A stretch of DNA of 64,000 nucleotides from Mycolicibacterium nivoides (GCF_003855255.1 NZ_CP034072.1:5297705-5361704); one strand, 5' to 3'. Positions 43,782 through 55,139 are shown, counted from the first letter of the stretch. Translations and numbers: made by a program. Notes: generated by a model from the letters alone, not told the origin.

Positions 43782-44603
43782 GTGACAGAGGTGCATCCCG
43801 GCGAAGTCGAACTGGACTTTGCCCGCGAATGGGTGGAGTTCTATGACCCGGAGGACGCGACGCATCTGATCGCGGCCGATATGACGTGGTTGTTGTCCCG
43901 TTGGACGTGTGTGTTCGGCACACCGGCCTGCAAGGGCACCGTCGAGGGCCGCCCGGACGACGGCTGCTGCTCGCATGGCGCGTTCCTTTCTGATGACGAC
44001 GACCGGGCCCGGCTCGACGACGCGGTCAAACAGCTGACCGACGAGGACTGGCAGTTCCGGGAGAAGGGCCTCGGCCGCAAGGGCTACCTGGAAGACGACG
44101 AGTACGACGGCAAGCCCAACCTCCGCACCCGGAAGTACAAGGGGGCGTGCATCTTTCTGAACCGGCCGGACTTCCCCGGCGGAATCGGGTGCGCACTGCA
44201 CAGCAAGGCCCTGAAACTCGGTGTCGAGCCGCTCACGATGAAGCCCGACGTGTGCTGGCAGCTGCCGATCCGGCGGAGCCAGGAATGGATCACCCGGCCC
44301 GACGACACCCAGGTCCTGCGGACCGTCATCACCGAATACGACCGGCGCGGCTGGGGCGAGGGCGGTGCGGACCTGCACTGGTACTGCACCGGTGATCCCA
44401 ACGCCCATGTCGGCGCCCGCCCGGTGTTCGAGTCCTACGCCCCCGAACTCACCGAGGTGCTCGGCGAGAAGGCCTACGCCGAGCTGGCCGCGATGTGCCG
44501 GCGGCGCAGCGCCCTCGGGCTGGTCGCCGTGCATCCGGCGACCCGCGTCGCCGAGAATCGAGCGACCCCGGCCTCCAACGGGGTTCAGCCCTCCAGCTTG
44601 TAA
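43782..44603 (+). CDS. Conserved Cys-rich hypothetical protein (Rv0495c)
   Basis: 273 residues from GTG 43782; the frame is open to 43710 but the shorter form begins at the conserved-looking [15 protein letters not shown]. Eight or so Cys occur as [46 protein letters not shown] and HWYCTGD; this recalls the DUF3109 zinc/Fe-S-like arrangement. No signal peptide. Its 3' end overlaps regX3 by 19 bases on the other strand. It is always next to senX3-regX3 in mycobacteria, but no function is known. Confidence 0.83.
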   Translation: MTEVHPGEVELDFAREWVEFYDPEDATHLIAADMTWLLSRWTCVFGTPACKGTVEGRPDDGCCSHGAFLSDDDDRARLDDAVKQLTDEDWQFREKGLGRKGYLEDDEYDGKPNLRTRKYKGACIFLNRPDFPGGIGCALHSKALKLGVEPLTMKPDVCWQLPIRRSQEWITRPDDTQVLRTVITEYDRRGWGEGGADLHWYCTGDPNAHVGARPVFESYAPELTEVLGEKAYAELAAMCRRRSALGLVAVHPATRVAENRATPASNGVQPSSL

Positions 44604-45271
44604 CCGAGGCCGCGCACGGTGACCAGGTGCACCGGGTTGGCCGGATCCGCCTCGATCTTGGAGCGCAGCCGCTTGACATGCACGTCAAGGGTTTTGGTGT
44701 CACCCACATAGTCGGCGCCCCACACCCGGTCGATGAGCTGGCCCCGGGTCAGCACCCGGCCGCTGTTGCGCATCAGGTACTCCAGGAGGTCGAACTCCTT
44801 GAGCGGCAACGTGATCTGCTCCCCGTTGACGCTCACGACGTGCCGTTCGACGTCCATCCGCACCGGGCCGGCCTCGAGCACGCCGTCGCCGATCGCACCG
44901 TCGTCGGTGTCCGCGCCGCGGCGCAGCACGGCCCGGATCCGCGCGATCAGCTCGCGGGCCGAATACGGCTTGGTGACATAGTCATCGGCGCCCAACTCGA
45001 GGCCGACGACCTTGTCGATCTCGCTGTCGCGTGCGGTGACCATGATCACCGGCACGCTGGAGCGGGCACGCAGTTGCTTACAGACATCGGTACCGCTCAT
45101 CCCCGGCAGCATCAGGTCCAGCAGGACGATATCGGCGCCGGAGCGCTCGAACTCGGCCAGTGCGGAGGGACCATCGGCCACCACGGTGGCCTCGAAGCCT
45201 TCCTTGCGGAGCAGGAATGCCAGGGGATCGGCCAGCGACTCCTCGTCCTCAACGATCAACACGCTGGTCAT
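44585..45271 (-). CDS. regX3: Response regulator RegX3
   Basis: 228 residues, OmpR/PhoB family. Receiver: [15 protein letters not shown] with acidic triad, phospho-acceptor in [13 protein letters not shown] (Asp near 52), Lys in VTKPYS. C-terminal winged helix: [26 protein letters not shown]. Phosphorylated by SenX3, it controls the phosphate-starvation response. Only 8 bases separate it from senX3, whereas M. tuberculosis has MIRU repeats between them. Confidence 0.97.
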   Translation of the reverse strand: MTSVLIVEDEESLADPLAFLLRKEGFEATVVADGPSALAEFERSGADIVLLDLMLPGMSGTDVCKQLRARSSVPVIMVTARDSEIDKVVGLELGADDYVTKPYSARELIARIRAVLRRGADTDDGAIGDGVLEAGPVRMDVERHVVSVNGEQITLPLKEFDLLEYLMRNSGRVLTRGQLIDRVWGADYVGDTKTLDVHVKRLRSKIEADPANPVHLVTVRGLGYKLEG

Positions 45272-45279
45272 CGGTCTCG

Positions 45280-46467
45280 CTAATCCTCTCGGTCGTCTGA
45301 GTCACCTGTCGACTCATCGGTTTCGGGATAGGCCGGGATCGACAACGTGAATGTCGACCCGGTGCCCGGCTGACTCCACAGCCGGATGGTTCCGTTGTGG
45401 TTGGCGGCCACATGTTTGACGATCGCCAGGCCCAGTCCGGTGCCCCCGGTGGCTCGGGAACGGGCCTTGTCGACCCGGAAGAACCGCTCGAAGACCCGTT
45501 CCTGATCGGCCTTGGCGATTCCGATACCGCGGTCGGTGACCGCGATCTCGACACTGCCGCCCCGCCGGCGCCGGCTGATGGAGATGCCGGATCCGTTGGG
45601 CGAGTAGGCAATTGCATTGGACACCAGATTGGCGATGGCCGTCACGAGCAGGGTCTGGTCCCCCAGCACCCGGTACCCGGTCGGCGCGTCGGTGGTGATC
45701 GCGATGTCGGCCTTGTCGGCGGCCACCTTGTGCCGCGACAGCGCTTCGGACACCACGGTGTCGACGTCGACGGCGCCCAGGTCGGGCAGCCGCTCGGCGC
45801 CCTGCAGCCGGGACAGCTCGATCAGCTCGCCGACCATGTCGGCCAGGCGTAGCGATTCGGCCACCATCTTGTCCGAGAAGCGGCGCACCATGTCCGGATC
45901 GTCGGCAGAGGCCTGCAGCGCTTCGGCCAGCACCCGCATGGCGCCGACCGGGGTCTTGAGCTCATGGCTGACATTGGCGACGAAATCACGCCGGGTCGCT
46001 TCCATCCTGGCGTGCTCGGACTGGTCGTCGGCGTAGACGACGGCGAAACGGCGGTCTTCGGCGGACAGCAGCCGCACCCAGCCGCGCACCGAGATACCCG
46101 ACCGTCCGGGGTGTGGAAGCTTGCGCGGCGACAGGTCGACATCGATGGCCTGGCCGGTGGCGAACACCTGCTCAGCTGCCCGCCAGGCTCGGTCGTCGAG
46201 GAGCCGGTCGCGCACCACGCCGAGTTCGGAGGCCCGGTCGTTGGCGTAGACCACGTCGTTGAAGGTGTCGACGACGACGATGCCGTTGGGTGATGCGGAC
46301 ACGATGTGCTGCAGCATCTGCGACACCGTCAGGCCAGCCTGATCGGCCTCGCGACGCCGCCGGTTGGCCACGATGCGGGGTGCGACTACCGACGCCACAC
46401 CCGCACCGACGATCAGCGCGAGCAACGACACGACCGTCGTCAGCAGTAACGCCGACACCAAGCTCAC
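45280..46467 (-). CDS. senX3: Sensor histidine kinase SenX3
   Basis: 395 residues. One or two N-terminal membrane helices ([26 protein letters not shown]), PAS domain about 45-150, His[24 protein letters not shown] (His near 166), HATPase [15 protein letters not shown] and [19 protein letters not shown]. Signals low phosphate together with the Pst transporter and PhoU. 144-base gap to gpm1 upstream presumably holds the promoter. Confidence 0.96.
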   Translation of the reverse strand: MSLVSALLLTTVVSLLALIVGAGVASVVAPRIVANRRRREADQAGLTVSQMLQHIVSASPNGIVVVDTFNDVVYANDRASELGVVRDRLLDDRAWRAAEQVFATGQAIDVDLSPRKLPHPGRSGISVRGWVRLLSAEDRRFAVVYADDQSEHARMEATRRDFVANVSHELKTPVGAMRVLAEALQASADDPDMVRRFSDKMVAESLRLADMVGELIELSRLQGAERLPDLGAVDVDTVVSEALSRHKVAADKADIAITTDAPTGYRVLGDQTLLVTAIANLVSNAIAYSPNGSGISISRRRRGGSVEIAVTDRGIGIAKADQERVFERFFRVDKARSRATGGTGLGLAIVKHVAANHNGTIRLWSQPGTGSTFTLSIPAYPETDESTGDSDDRED

Positions 46468-46610
46468 GCGAAAATCGTACGCATCCGGTGAACGTCATCC
46501 CAGCAGCGTGCGGCCAAAACGGGACAAGTCACACCGACAAACACAGGAGTTCGGCTGTCGTTAACCCCCGGTAACCTGCTGTTTGCCCGCAGGCCCGAGT
46601 GTCCAGCGAA

Positions 46611-47354
46611 CTATTTCTTGGCGCCCTGCGCGGCGACCGCGGCGGCCCCGGCAGCGGCGGCCTCGGGGTCCAGGTACTCACCGCCGGCGACCAGCGGCTT
46701 GAGGTTGTCGTCGAGCTCGTAGCGCAGCGGGATGCCGGTCGGGATGTTCAGGCCGACGACGTCCTCGTCGGACATTCCGTCGAGGTATTTGACCAGCGCA
46801 CGCAGCGAATTTCCGTGGGCGGCGATCAGCACGGTCTTGCCGGCCAACAGGTCGGGCACGATCGTGTCCTCGTAGTACGGCACGAACCGCGTCACCACGT
46901 CCTTGAGGCATTCGGTCAGCGGGCCGCCACCGATGTCCGCGTAGCGCGGGTCGGCGTCCTGGCTGAACTCGCTGCCCTTCTCGATCGGCGGCGGCGGGGT
47001 GTCGTAGCTGCGCCGCCACGCCATGAACTGCTCTTCGCCGTACTTCTCCTTGGTGGCGGCCTTGTCCAGGCCCTGCAGGGCGCCGTAGTGACGCTCGTTG
47101 AGCCGCCAGTCGCGGTGTACGGGGATCCAGTGCCGGTCGGCGGCGTCCAGGGCGAGGTTCGCGGTGGTGATCGCGCGGCGCAGCAGCGACGTGTAGACCA
47201 CGTCGGGCAGCACGCCCTCCTCGACGAGCAGCTTGCCACCGCGGACCGCCTCGGTGCGGCCCTTCTCGGTGAGGTCGACGTCGACCCATCCGGTGAACAG
47301 GTTCTTCTGGTTCCAGTCGCTCTCACCGTGGCGGAGCAGGATCAGCGTCGGCAT
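46611..47354 (-). CDS. gpmA: 2,3-bisphosphoglycerate-dependent phosphoglycerate mutase
   Basis: 247 residues, full length for d[32 protein letters not shown] (phospho-His near 9) and [12 protein letters not shown] are complete, plus the catalytic Glu and second His in [13 protein letters not shown]. Interconverts 3- and 2-phosphoglycerate in glycolysis. C-terminal Ala/Gly-rich tail ([18 protein letters not shown]). Known as gpm1 (Rv0489) in M. tuberculosis; follows the YbjN-like gene by 50 bases. Confidence 0.96.
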   Translation of the reverse strand: MPTLILLRHGESDWNQKNLFTGWVDVDLTEKGRTEAVRGGKLLVEEGVLPDVVYTSLLRRAITTANLALDAADRHWIPVHRDWRLNERHYGALQGLDKAATKEKYGEEQFMAWRRSYDTPPPPIEKGSEFSQDADPRYADIGGGPLTECLKDVVTRFVPYYEDTIVPDLLAGKTVLIAAHGNSLRALVKYLDGMSDEDVVGLNIPTGIPLRYELDDNLKPLVAGGEYLDPEAAAAGAAAVAAQGAKK

Positions 47355-47404
47355 CGGTAGTTTGTCCTCCTCGCGTGCGGGAACAACGATCTTCTCACGA
47401 GCGC

Positions 47405-47905
47405 TCAGTCGTCGATGAGGTGCTCAAACGCTTCGAGGTTCTTCAGCGACTCACCGCGCGAAACCCGCCACTCCCATTCCTTCTGGATCGATGAGCGGAA
47501 CCCCAGCTCCAGCAAGGTGTTGAAGTCGGAGTCGACGGCTTCGAGCACCTGGCCGAGCACGCGGTCGATCTCCTCGGCGGTGACCGAGTGCAGGGCCATC
47601 CGGCCGACGAGATAGATGTCGCCGACGTTGTCGAGGGTGTAGGCGACCCCGTAGAGCCTGCGGTTGCGCTTGAGCAGGAACCGGTAGACGCCTTCGAAGT
47701 TCTCGTCGGGCTTGCGGCACACGAACGCCTCGACCCGTACCGAGTGCTCGCCGATACTCAGGATGGTGTTGGTCTTGAGCTTCCGTTCCCCGGGCAGCTC
47801 GACGACGATGCCGGGCAGGCCGCCGTGCGCGCCCTCGTGCCGGTGGTAGACCAGCTCGTGCTCGTCGAGGGTGGCGGTGATGATCTGTTCGACGCTGGTG
47901 CCCAT
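47405..47905 (-). CDS. YbjN-domain protein (Rv0487)
   Basis: 166 residues with a YbjN/type III chaperone-like alpha/beta fold: [64 protein letters not shown] and a helical C-terminus. No catalytic motif. Start is 2 bases after the mshA stop, so it is cotranscribed with mshA. Confidence 0.85.
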   Translation of the reverse strand: MGTSVEQIITATLDEHELVYHRHEGAHGGLPGIVVELPGERKLKTNTILSIGEHSVRVEAFVCRKPDENFEGVYRFLLKRNRRLYGVAYTLDNVGDIYLVGRMALHSVTAEEIDRVLGQVLEAVDSDFNTLLELGFRSSIQKEWEWRVSRGESLKNLEAFEHLIDD

Positions 47906-47907
47906 GG

Positions 47908-49209
47908 TTACGCCCGCACCCCCCGACGCAGCGCGAACCGCCGCCCGGAACGGCGGCCGGCCCTGCGGTGCCGGGATCGGTAGTCGCTCATCGCATGGGC
48001 GTAGCTGCTCAGCAGGGCATCGACGGTGTGCCCCCAGGAGAACTGCGCGGCGTGGGCCGTGGCGGCCACGCTCAGCGGACCCGGATCGCGCTGCAGCACG
48101 CTGTCGATCGCGGCGGCCCAGTCGTCGACGTCGTGGCCTTCGACGAGCGCTCCGCTGACACCGTCGGCCACCGCGACCGGCAGACCGCCGACCGCGGCTG
48201 CCACCACCGGGGTACCGCAGGCCTGGGCCTCGATGGCGACCAGGCCGAAGGATTCGGAGTAACTGGGCACGGCGACCAGATCGGCGGCGCGGTACACGTT
48301 GACCAGCTCTTCACGGGACTGCGGGGGCAGGAACGTCACGCGGTCGGTGATACCCAGCTCGTCGGCCAGCCGAATCAGGGTGTCGGGCTCGGCCAGGCCG
48401 CTGCCGGAGGGTCCGCCGGCGACCAGCACCCGCACCCCGGGCAGTTTCGCGGCGGCGCGCAACAGCACGTCAGGCGCCTTGAGCGGCTGGATCCGGCCCA
48501 CGAACGCGACCACCTGCTCGTCGGGCGCGATCCCCAGGATCGCCCGGGCGGCGTCGCGATCCCCCGGCGTGAAGGCATCCAGGTCGACCCCCGGATGCAC
48601 CACATCGATCCGCTCCGGATCGGCATGATGCAGTGAAACCAGTTGCTGTGCTTCATGTTCGGTGTTGACGATGAGACGGTCGGCCTCGTCGACCACCTGC
48701 TGCTCCCCCACCGCGCGCAACGGCGGCTCGGGTGAATCACCGGCGGCCAGCGCGGCGTTCTTCACCGCGGCCAGGGTGTGCGCGGTGTGCACCAGCGGCA
48801 CCGCCCAGCGGTCCCGGGCCAGCCAGCCGACCTGGCCCGACAGCCAGTAGTGCGAGTGAACGACGTCGTAATAGCCGGGCTCGTGGGTCGCCTCGGCGCG
48901 CAACACCCCCGCGGTGAACGCACACAACTGGGTGGGCAGGTCGTATTTGTCCAGGCCCTCGAACGGGCCGGCCACCACGTTGCGCACCAGCACGCCCGGC
49001 GCCACCGGCACCACAGGGGCGTCCGACGACGAGGTCGCCCTGGTGAAAACCTCCACCTCGACACCGCGACGGGCCAGCTGCAACGCCGTCTGCAGCACGT
49101 AGACATTCATCCCGCCGGCGTCACCGGTGCCCGGCTGCGCCAGCGGCGAAGTATGTACGGATAACACCGCAACGCGGCGGGGAATCTCGAGGTCCGAGGC
49201 TAGACGCAC
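47908..49209 (-). CDS. mshA: D-inositol-3-phosphate glycosyltransferase
   Basis: 433 residues from GTG 49207-49209. GT4 family retaining glycosyltransferase that makes 1-O-(GlcNAc)-inositol phosphate, the first step of mycothiol synthesis. Motifs: LAVHTSPL-type start, [48 protein letters not shown] (EX7E). Basic C-terminus [16 protein letters not shown]. Upstream gene is the ROK regulator (10-base gap); length matches the M. smegmatis enzyme. Confidence 0.96.
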   Translation of the reverse strand: MRLASDLEIPRRVAVLSVHTSPLAQPGTGDAGGMNVYVLQTALQLARRGVEVEVFTRATSSSDAPVVPVAPGVLVRNVVAGPFEGLDKYDLPTQLCAFTAGVLRAEATHEPGYYDVVHSHYWLSGQVGWLARDRWAVPLVHTAHTLAAVKNAALAAGDSPEPPLRAVGEQQVVDEADRLIVNTEHEAQQLVSLHHADPERIDVVHPGVDLDAFTPGDRDAARAILGIAPDEQVVAFVGRIQPLKAPDVLLRAAAKLPGVRVLVAGGPSGSGLAEPDTLIRLADELGITDRVTFLPPQSREELVNVYRAADLVAVPSYSESFGLVAIEAQACGTPVVAAAVGGLPVAVADGVSGALVEGHDVDDWAAAIDSVLQRDPGPLSVAATAHAAQFSWGHTVDALLSSYAHAMSDYRSRHRRAGRRSGRRFALRRGVRA

Positions 49210-49219
49210 ACAGACATGT

Positions 49220-50566
49220 CTACACCGCGGCGGATCGGCGGGTTTGAGCGCGCCGCATGGCACCGATCGGATCGGCGTACAGACCGCCCAGCGAAACGAT
49301 GCCCGCACTGGCCTCCTGCACCCGGTTTCCGAACGCCGTCAGCCGGATATCGCGGGGCCCCAGCACCGAACGCCGCGCGACGGCGTCCTCGACGACGGAC
49401 ATGCCCTCGGGGTATTCGGTGAAGGCCTGGCCGCCGAGCACCAGATCGTCGGGGTTGAGCAGATCGCGCAGGAGCGCGACGGCCTCGCCGAGCACCCGGG
49501 CCCGGTCGGCCAGCAGCTCGACCGCCTTCTCGTTGCCCTGCCGGGCCGCGCGCAGCACCGCCGACAAGGTCGAGGACGGGCCTTCGGCCGGGACGATCCG
49601 CAGCTTGCGCGCCGCGTTGAGCACCGCTTCGTCACTCACGGTGGACTCCAATTGTCCTGAGCCGCCCAGCAATTCGGACTGCGCAGGCAGGCCCGCGATG
49701 GTGCCGGGCCCACTGGCCGGTGAGTGCACGCGACCGTCGATGGACAACGCGTAGCCGACGGTCTCGCGGGCGTACACGTAGAGGCTGGTCCGGGCCGGGG
49801 AACCGACGGTTTCGGGCGACGAACGCCGTCCACCCAGCAGCAGCTCGGCACCGGCCATCGCGTCCACGTGCGAGGCCACCGAAACCGGCAACGCCAGGGC
49901 TTCGGCGAGCACCGGGCCCACCGGAGCATCGGCCCAACCGAGCCGGGGGTGATCGAGATATCCGGTGGCACTGTCGACGACGCCACCGGCGGCGACACCG
50001 ACCCACAGCGGGCGGCGGCGGTGCCAGCGGCTCAAGTAACGGCGGGCGCTGGAGGCCAACGTGGCCAGCGCCGCGGACTGCGATCCCGACGGGGTCGGAG
50101 TCTCGACCACGTCCAGGGTGCGGCCGAACAGGTCGGTGGCCACGATGCTGGTGGTACGCGCACCGATGTGGATGCCGAGCGTGAGGTAGGGCTCGTGGTT
50201 GACCTCGACGGGAACACGGGGCCGACCGATGGCTCCCGAAACCGCGAGATCGGCACGCTCACGCAGGATTCCGGCTTCGAGCAGTGCGGTGACCTGGCGG
50301 TTGACGGTCGCGATGCTCAGCTGGGTGAGCTGGGCGATGGCGTCCCGGGCGATGGGGCCGCGGGTGCGGACCGCGCTGAACACCGAGGCCGAGGCGGCGT
50401 CGGGCACCTTCAGCGACGGGGCGACGATGTGCAGGAGCCGCGACTGCGGATAGCGCGAGGCGGCGGCCAGCGACCGGGCAGGCCGCGCGGGGTTGCCCGA
50501 CGCGGAGGACGAGACGGAGGCGGTACTGGTGCGCTTCCGAAGGGGGGCGGCGATGGCTGTGGTCAC
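49220..50566 (-). CDS. ROK-family transcriptional regulator (Rv0485)
   Basis: 448 residues from GTG 50564-50566, with AAGGACA about 7 bases upstream. Basic N-terminus, then MarR-like HTH ([29 protein letters not shown] at about 75-105), then a ROK sugar-kinase fold with [16 protein letters not shown]. The expected zinc motif CxCGxxGCxE is replaced by [12 protein letters not shown], so the domain is probably not a kinase. Rv0485 has been reported to affect pe13-ppe18 expression (from memory). Cotranscribed with mshA. Confidence 0.87.
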   Translation of the reverse strand: MTTAIAAPLRKRTSTASVSSSASGNPARPARSLAAASRYPQSRLLHIVAPSLKVPDAASASVFSAVRTRGPIARDAIAQLTQLSIATVNRQVTALLEAGILRERADLAVSGAIGRPRVPVEVNHEPYLTLGIHIGARTTSIVATDLFGRTLDVVETPTPSGSQSAALATLASSARRYLSRWHRRRPLWVGVAAGGVVDSATGYLDHPRLGWADAPVGPVLAEALALPVSVASHVDAMAGAELLLGGRRSSPETVGSPARTSLYVYARETVGYALSIDGRVHSPASGPGTIAGLPAQSELLGGSGQLESTVSDEAVLNAARKLRIVPAEGPSSTLSAVLRAARQGNEKAVELLADRARVLGEAVALLRDLLNPDDLVLGGQAFTEYPEGMSVVEDAVARRSVLGPRDIRLTAFGNRVQEASAGIVSLGGLYADPIGAMRRAQTRRSAAV

Positions 50567-50756
50567 GTGAATTGTCCTTACTGGTTGTCGGCTGGTGGGG
50601 GGAGACCACACCTGGCGACTCAGCAGGACGGGAAAACGGTGTCCGGGTTCAGTCAGGCGCGGCGGGGTGCGCAACAACAACACGCACGCCGCACGAAGCG
50701 GGACTGGAGCTTTCCGGACACACGAAGAACTTAGCACGCCATCTAATGTTGGTCAG

Positions 50757-51503
50757 GTGACGACATCACAGTCAGAAAAAAGGGTGGCAGTGGTTACCGG
50801 CGCCAGCGCCGGGATCGGTGCCGCGACCGCCAAATCCCTTGCCGCCCAGGGCTTTCACGTCATCTGTGCGGCCCGCCGGAAAGACCGGATCGAGGCGCTG
50901 GCCGAGCAGATCGGCGGCACCGCGATTGTGGCGGACGTCACTGACCAGGCCGCGGTCGACGCCATGGCGGCCCAGTTGGACCGGGTGGACGTGCTGGTGA
51001 ACAACGCCGGCGGGGCCCGGGGGCTGGAGCCCGTTCTGGACGCTGACCTGGACCATTGGCGGTGGATGTGGGAAACCAACGTGCTGGGCACCCTCCGGGT
51101 CTCCCGGGCGCTGCTACCCAAGCTCATCGCCTCCGGCGACGGCCTGATCGTCACGGTCACCTCGATCGCGGCGTTCGAGACATACGACGGCGGCTCGGGA
51201 TACACCGCGGCCAAGCACGCCCAGGGTGCGCTGCACCGCACACTGCGCGGTGAGCTGCTCGGAAAACCGGTGCGGCTCAGCGAGATTGCGCCGGGCGCGG
51301 TGGAGACCGATTTCTCGCTGGTGCGCTTCGACGGCGATCAGGAGCGCGCCGACAACGTGTACCGGGGCATCACCCCGCTGGTCGCCGAAGATGTCGCCGA
51401 GGTGATCGGGTTCGTCGCGTCGCGGCCCTCACACGTGAACCTCGACCAGATTGTGATCCGGCCGCGCGACCAGGCGCCGCACGGTCGGTTCAACCGGAAA
51501 TAG
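50757..51503 (+). CDS. Short-chain dehydrogenase/reductase (Rv0484c)
   Basis: 248 residues from GTG 50757 (frame open further back). TGASAGIGAATAK at about 13-25, NNAGG, Ser in VTVTSIAAFE, YTAAKHAQGALHR (YxxxK). Divergent from the ROK regulator with a 190-base spacer. Terminates at a hairpin at 51513-51557. Substrate unknown. Confidence 0.9.
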   Translation: MTTSQSEKRVAVVTGASAGIGAATAKSLAAQGFHVICAARRKDRIEALAEQIGGTAIVADVTDQAAVDAMAAQLDRVDVLVNNAGGARGLEPVLDADLDHWRWMWETNVLGTLRVSRALLPKLIASGDGLIVTVTSIAAFETYDGGSGYTAAKHAQGALHRTLRGELLGKPVRLSEIAPGAVETDFSLVRFDGDQERADNVYRGITPLVAEDVAEVIGFVASRPSHVNLDQIVIRPRDQAPHGRFNRK

Positions 51504-51512
51504 CCACCCGAT

Positions 51513-51557
51513 CAACGCAGTGGTCGTTCGGCCATACAGCAGACGACCATTGCGTTG
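51513..51557. terminator. Bidirectional terminator hairpin
   Basis: 15-base arms (CAACGCAGTGGTCGT at 51513-51527, ACGACCATTGCGTTG at 51543-51557) with one mismatch, 10 bases after the SDR stop and 17 before the end of the convergent lprQ gene. Confidence 0.7.
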
Positions 51558-51573
51558 CTCTCAGCGCAGGGTC

Positions 51574-52902
51574 CTAGCCCCCGGGTGTGGGCTTGGGGGG
51601 CGTGGTGGTCGTCGGCGTGCCGGACAGCGTGGGCGCGTCCGTGGGCGTCGCCGGAGCACTGGCAGGCAGGTTCGCCGGCGAATCCTCCGTGGACAGCGCC
51701 GACATGGACTTCCACTCGCTCCAGTCCACCGCCCAGTCCCAGAGGTCGCCGTCGGCGTAGGACAGGTCGATGCGGGTGCCGGTCACCTCGACAGGGTCGC
51801 CGTACATCGCGCTGTTGAAGTACTGCTGCGAGTTCTCCAGGTTCAGGTTGATGCAGCCGTTGGTGACGTTGGTGTTGCCCTGCGAACCGATGCTGTTGGG
51901 GTTGCAGTGGATGAACTCGCCGTTGTTGGAGATCCGCACCGCGAAGCGTTCGTGCACGTTGGAGTACCCGGCAGCCGGGTTGGTCATCCAGAAGTCCTCG
52001 TACTTCTCGGTGACCACATGGACGCCGCTACGCGTGACGTTGCGGTCCAGGTCGCCTTCGCCGTAGCTGCACGGGAAGTCCATGATCACCGCGCCGGAGC
52101 CGTCGAGCACCTGGATGCGGTGGCTGGACGCCTCGGCCTTGACCACCTGGCGCCGCCCGATCTCGAAGTCGAGCGTGGAGTCGGCCGCACCGTAGGCGCC
52201 GTCGCCGAAGCTGACCCCGTACAGCGGTGCCTTGACACTGACCTTCGTGCCGGCCGGGTAGTACTCCCGGGTCCGCCAGTGCACACGTGAGCCCCCGGCT
52301 TCGTCGGGCAGCCAGGCCCAGCTGCCCTCGACAGCGGGCGTGGTGGTGACCTGGAGGGCCTTTTCGATGGCCCCGCGGTACTTGTCGTCGATCGCGGCGT
52401 CGAACTGCAGGATGATCGGCGCAGCCACGCCGACGACCTGGCCGTCGGCGAGCTGGAACTGACCGTTGACCTGTTTCTGCGGGGCGACGGTGGTGAACTT
52501 GCCCTGCACGGGTGCGGCCTTGCCGTCCTTGCCCACCACGGAGCCGGCCCACGTGTAGGCGGATTCGTAGCCGAGGGGTTCGGTGACAGTGAACGCCGTG
52601 CGGTCACTGTTGAATTTGCCGGCGACCACTTTGCCGTTGGCATTGGTCAGGCTCACGCGCTGGAACGTGCCGTTCTCGACCTTTACGCCGACGGGCGCGG
52701 TCGGCAGCACATCCTCGGAATCAGCGGCAGGCTCGTAGGTCACCGTCGGCGCCGCCGGCTCCTCGGCCTGAGGCGAGGAGATGGGAGATTCTCCCGAGCA
52801 CGCGGCCAGCAACCCGGCTCCCACTCCGACGGTCAACACCGTCAGGGCACGCCGCCGATTGAACAACGGCGCATCGGCCTCTATATCACCGGCAGGGCTC
52901 AC
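51574..52902 (-). CDS. lprQ: L,D-transpeptidase lipoprotein LprQ (LdtMt5-type)
   Basis: 442 residues from GTG. Signal with lipobox LLAAC (Cys35). Two Ig-like domains (about 60-240) followed by a YkuD catalytic domain. Active site: His in FIHCNPNS and Cys in NGCINLNLE (near 350), with NGC where most family members have HGC. Forms 3-3 cross-links in peptidoglycan and binds carbapenems. Pro/Thr-rich C-terminal tail. Downstream of murB (6 bases); Rv0483 in M. tuberculosis. Confidence 0.92.
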   Translation of the reverse strand: MSPAGDIEADAPLFNRRRALTVLTVGVGAGLLAACSGESPISSPQAEEPAAPTVTYEPAADSEDVLPTAPVGVKVENGTFQRVSLTNANGKVVAGKFNSDRTAFTVTEPLGYESAYTWAGSVVGKDGKAAPVQGKFTTVAPQKQVNGQFQLADGQVVGVAAPIILQFDAAIDDKYRGAIEKALQVTTTPAVEGSWAWLPDEAGGSRVHWRTREYYPAGTKVSVKAPLYGVSFGDGAYGAADSTLDFEIGRRQVVKAEASSHRIQVLDGSGAVIMDFPCSYGEGDLDRNVTRSGVHVVTEKYEDFWMTNPAAGYSNVHERFAVRISNNGEFIHCNPNSIGSQGNTNVTNGCINLNLENSQQYFNSAMYGDPVEVTGTRIDLSYADGDLWDWAVDWSEWKSMSALSTEDSPANLPASAPATPTDAPTLSGTPTTTTPPKPTPGG

Positions 52903-52908
52903 GTGGAT

Positions 52909-54003
52909 CTAGGGTACTGATAGTTCGCACCCAAACAGAATCGGCTCGGGCTGCAGAGTGATCCCGAAGCGGTCCCGAACACCCGCCTGAACCGCTCTGG
53001 CCAGGGCAATCACATCGGAAGTGTTCGCCTCGCCACGATTGGTCAAAGCCAGCGCATGTTTGGTGGAAAGCCGCGCGGGGGCCCCGTCACCGGGGTAACC
53101 CTTCCCGAAGCCGGCGTGCTCGACGAGCCAGCCTGCGGCCAGCTTGACCCCGTCAGGTGCGGGGTAGTGCGGCACCCGTCCGGCCTCCGCCGACCCGGCG
53201 TCGGCCCGGAAGATGGCCTGCACCCGCTCGAACTCGGCCTGTGACACCACCGGGTTGGTGAAGAACGACCCGACACTCCACGTGTCGTGGTCGTGTTCGT
53301 CGAGCACCATGCCTTTGCCCGCACGCAACTGCAGCACGGTCTGGCGAACTCGCATCGGTTCGGCGCGCTCCCCCGGCTCGACGCCCAGCGCGTTGGCCAG
53401 TTCGCGGTAGCGCAGCGGTGCGCTTCTGCCCGCCTCGTCGAGCGCGAACTCCACCTCGAGCACGATGACGGCATCGGAGTGTTTGAGGCTGCTGGTGCGG
53501 TACCCGAACTTGAGTTCTTCCGGTGCGGCCCAACGGTCTTCGCCCGTACGCCGGTCTAGGAGTCGCACCCGGCTGATGGTGTCGGCAACCTCCGCCCCGT
53601 AGGCGCCCACGTTCTGCACCGGGGTGGCCCCGGCCGACCCCGGTATGCCGGACAGGCATTCGAGCCCGCCCAGGCCGTGCTGCAGTGAGGCGACCACGAC
53701 GTCGTCGAACACGGCGCCGGCCTCGGCGCGCAGCAGGTTGCCCTCGACCATGATGGCGGTGTTGGCCACGCGCACCACGGTGAGGTCGGGCATCGTGTCG
53801 GCCAGGTCGTCGGCCAGCACCACGTTCGATCCGCCGGCCAGCACCAGGATCGGGTCGCTCACCGCCCGCAGCACATCGATGAGCTGATCGGTGCTGGTGC
53901 AGGTCAGCACCCGGTGCGCCACGGGTCCGACCCGCAGCGTCGTCAGCGGGGCCAGCGCGACCGCCTCCGCGACCGCGACACCGGCAACATACGAACTGAC
54001 CAC
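52909..54003 (-). CDS. murB: UDP-N-acetylenolpyruvoylglucosamine reductase
   Basis: 364 residues, FAD enzyme completing UDP-N-acetylmuramate. FAD site [37 protein letters not shown], Arg in FGYRTSSL, catalytic Ser in [11 protein letters not shown], and terminal Glu in LQPEPILFG. Adjacent to lprQ, coupling precursor supply and cross-linking. Divergent from the DUF2505 gene at 54030 by 26 bases. Corresponds to Rv0482. Confidence 0.96.
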   Translation of the reverse strand: MVSSYVAGVAVAEAVALAPLTTLRVGPVAHRVLTCTSTDQLIDVLRAVSDPILVLAGGSNVVLADDLADTMPDLTVVRVANTAIMVEGNLLRAEAGAVFDDVVVASLQHGLGGLECLSGIPGSAGATPVQNVGAYGAEVADTISRVRLLDRRTGEDRWAAPEELKFGYRTSSLKHSDAVIVLEVEFALDEAGRSAPLRYRELANALGVEPGERAEPMRVRQTVLQLRAGKGMVLDEHDHDTWSVGSFFTNPVVSQAEFERVQAIFRADAGSAEAGRVPHYPAPDGVKLAAGWLVEHAGFGKGYPGDGAPARLSTKHALALTNRGEANTSDVIALARAVQAGVRDRFGITLQPEPILFGCELSVP

Positions 54004-54029
54004 GGGCCGTAACGGTAGCCTGACCAGCT

Positions 54030-54536
54030 ATGCCGCGATCATTCGACATGGCCACCGACTACGAAGCCAGCGTCGAACAGGTCCACCGGGCATTCGCCGA
54101 CGAACGGTATTGGCTGGCCCGGCTCGCCGATTCGGGGGCCGACGAAACCACGCTGGACGCCTTGACCGTGACCGGCGACGGCGGTATCGAGGCGATCACC
54201 ACGCAGATCCTGCGCGCGGACCGGTTGCCCGGACTGGTGTCGCAGTTTCACCGCGGCGATCTGAGGATCCGACGCGAGGAGCACTGGCAGCCGATCCGGG
54301 ACGGCTCGTCCCATGGCACGGTCCAGGGCTCGATCGCCGGAGCGCCGGTGTCCCTGTCCGGAACCGCGACACTCACCGCGACAGCCGGCGGATCCCGCTT
54401 GTCGGTGCACATCTCGGTCGAGGTGAGGGTGCCGCTGGTCGGCGGCAAGATCGAGAGTTTCATCGGCTCGCAGCTGACCGACCTGTTGAAAGCCGAGCAG
54501 CGCTTCACCTCGGTGTGGATCGCCGACCGCGGCTGA
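54030..54536 (+). CDS. DUF2505 protein (Rv0481c-type)
   Basis: 168 residues. START/SRPBCC-like fold with MATDYEASVEQVHRAFADERYWLARLAD at the start, VEVRVPLVGGKIESFIGSQLTDLLKAEQ at the end. No signal peptide. Adjacent to a second paralogue at 54560 with 23 bases between, so a tandem duplication. DUF2505 proteins may bind lipids, but no ligand is known. Confidence 0.87.
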   Translation: MPRSFDMATDYEASVEQVHRAFADERYWLARLADSGADETTLDALTVTGDGGIEAITTQILRADRLPGLVSQFHRGDLRIRREEHWQPIRDGSSHGTVQGSIAGAPVSLSGTATLTATAGGSRLSVHISVEVRVPLVGGKIESFIGSQLTDLLKAEQRFTSVWIADRG

Positions 54537-54559
54537 GCCCGGCGGTACCGTCGTTAGCC

Positions 54560-55072
54560 ATGAGCCGGAGCCAGCAGTCCACGATGGCGTTCGACGCACC
54601 CGCCGAAACGGTCTACGCCGCGTACGCGAGCGGCGAGTACTGGCAGGCCCTGATGGACCGGTACGACGAGCTGACGCCGGGCAAGTCCGACATCACGGAA
54701 TTCAGCTCCGGCGAGCGCGGGATCGAGATCGAGTTCCGGCAGGTGCTGCCACGCGCGGAGCTGCCCGCGATCCTGCGGCCGGTGATCCCGCTCGACCTGG
54801 CCATCACCCGCAGGCATTTTTTCGGCCCGTTCGACCAGAGCGGCGTGAACGGGCACTACTCAGCGTCGGTTTCACACGCCCCGGGCCGGCTCGACGGCAG
54901 CTACGTGCTGGCCAAGGCCGCGACCGGCAGCCGGCTGCACGTCGACAGCAGGTGCAAGGTGTCGATGCCCCTGCTCGGCGGCAAGCTCGAAGACATGGTC
55001 CTGCAGTCCGTCAAAGACGTGTTCACCATCGAGGGGGCGTTCACCGCTGACTGGATCTCCGAACACGTCTAG
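54560..55072 (+). CDS. DUF2505 protein, second tandem copy
   Basis: 170 residues from ATG 54560. Similar layout to the first copy: MAFDAPAETVYAAYASGEYWQALMDRYDEL, then VSMPLLGGKLEDMVLQSVKDVF. Diverged well beyond recent duplication. Ends 67 bases before the GTG assigned to the methyltransferase gene. Confidence 0.87.
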   Translation: MSRSQQSTMAFDAPAETVYAAYASGEYWQALMDRYDELTPGKSDITEFSSGERGIEIEFRQVLPRAELPAILRPVIPLDLAITRRHFFGPFDQSGVNGHYSASVSHAPGRLDGSYVLAKAATGSRLHVDSRCKVSMPLLGGKLEDMVLQSVKDVFTIEGAFTADWISEHV

Positions 55073-55139
55073 ACCCGTCGGGGCCGTCACCAGAGGCACC
55101 ACCGGCTACAACCGGCTGCGCCGCAGCGACCGCTGGCTG

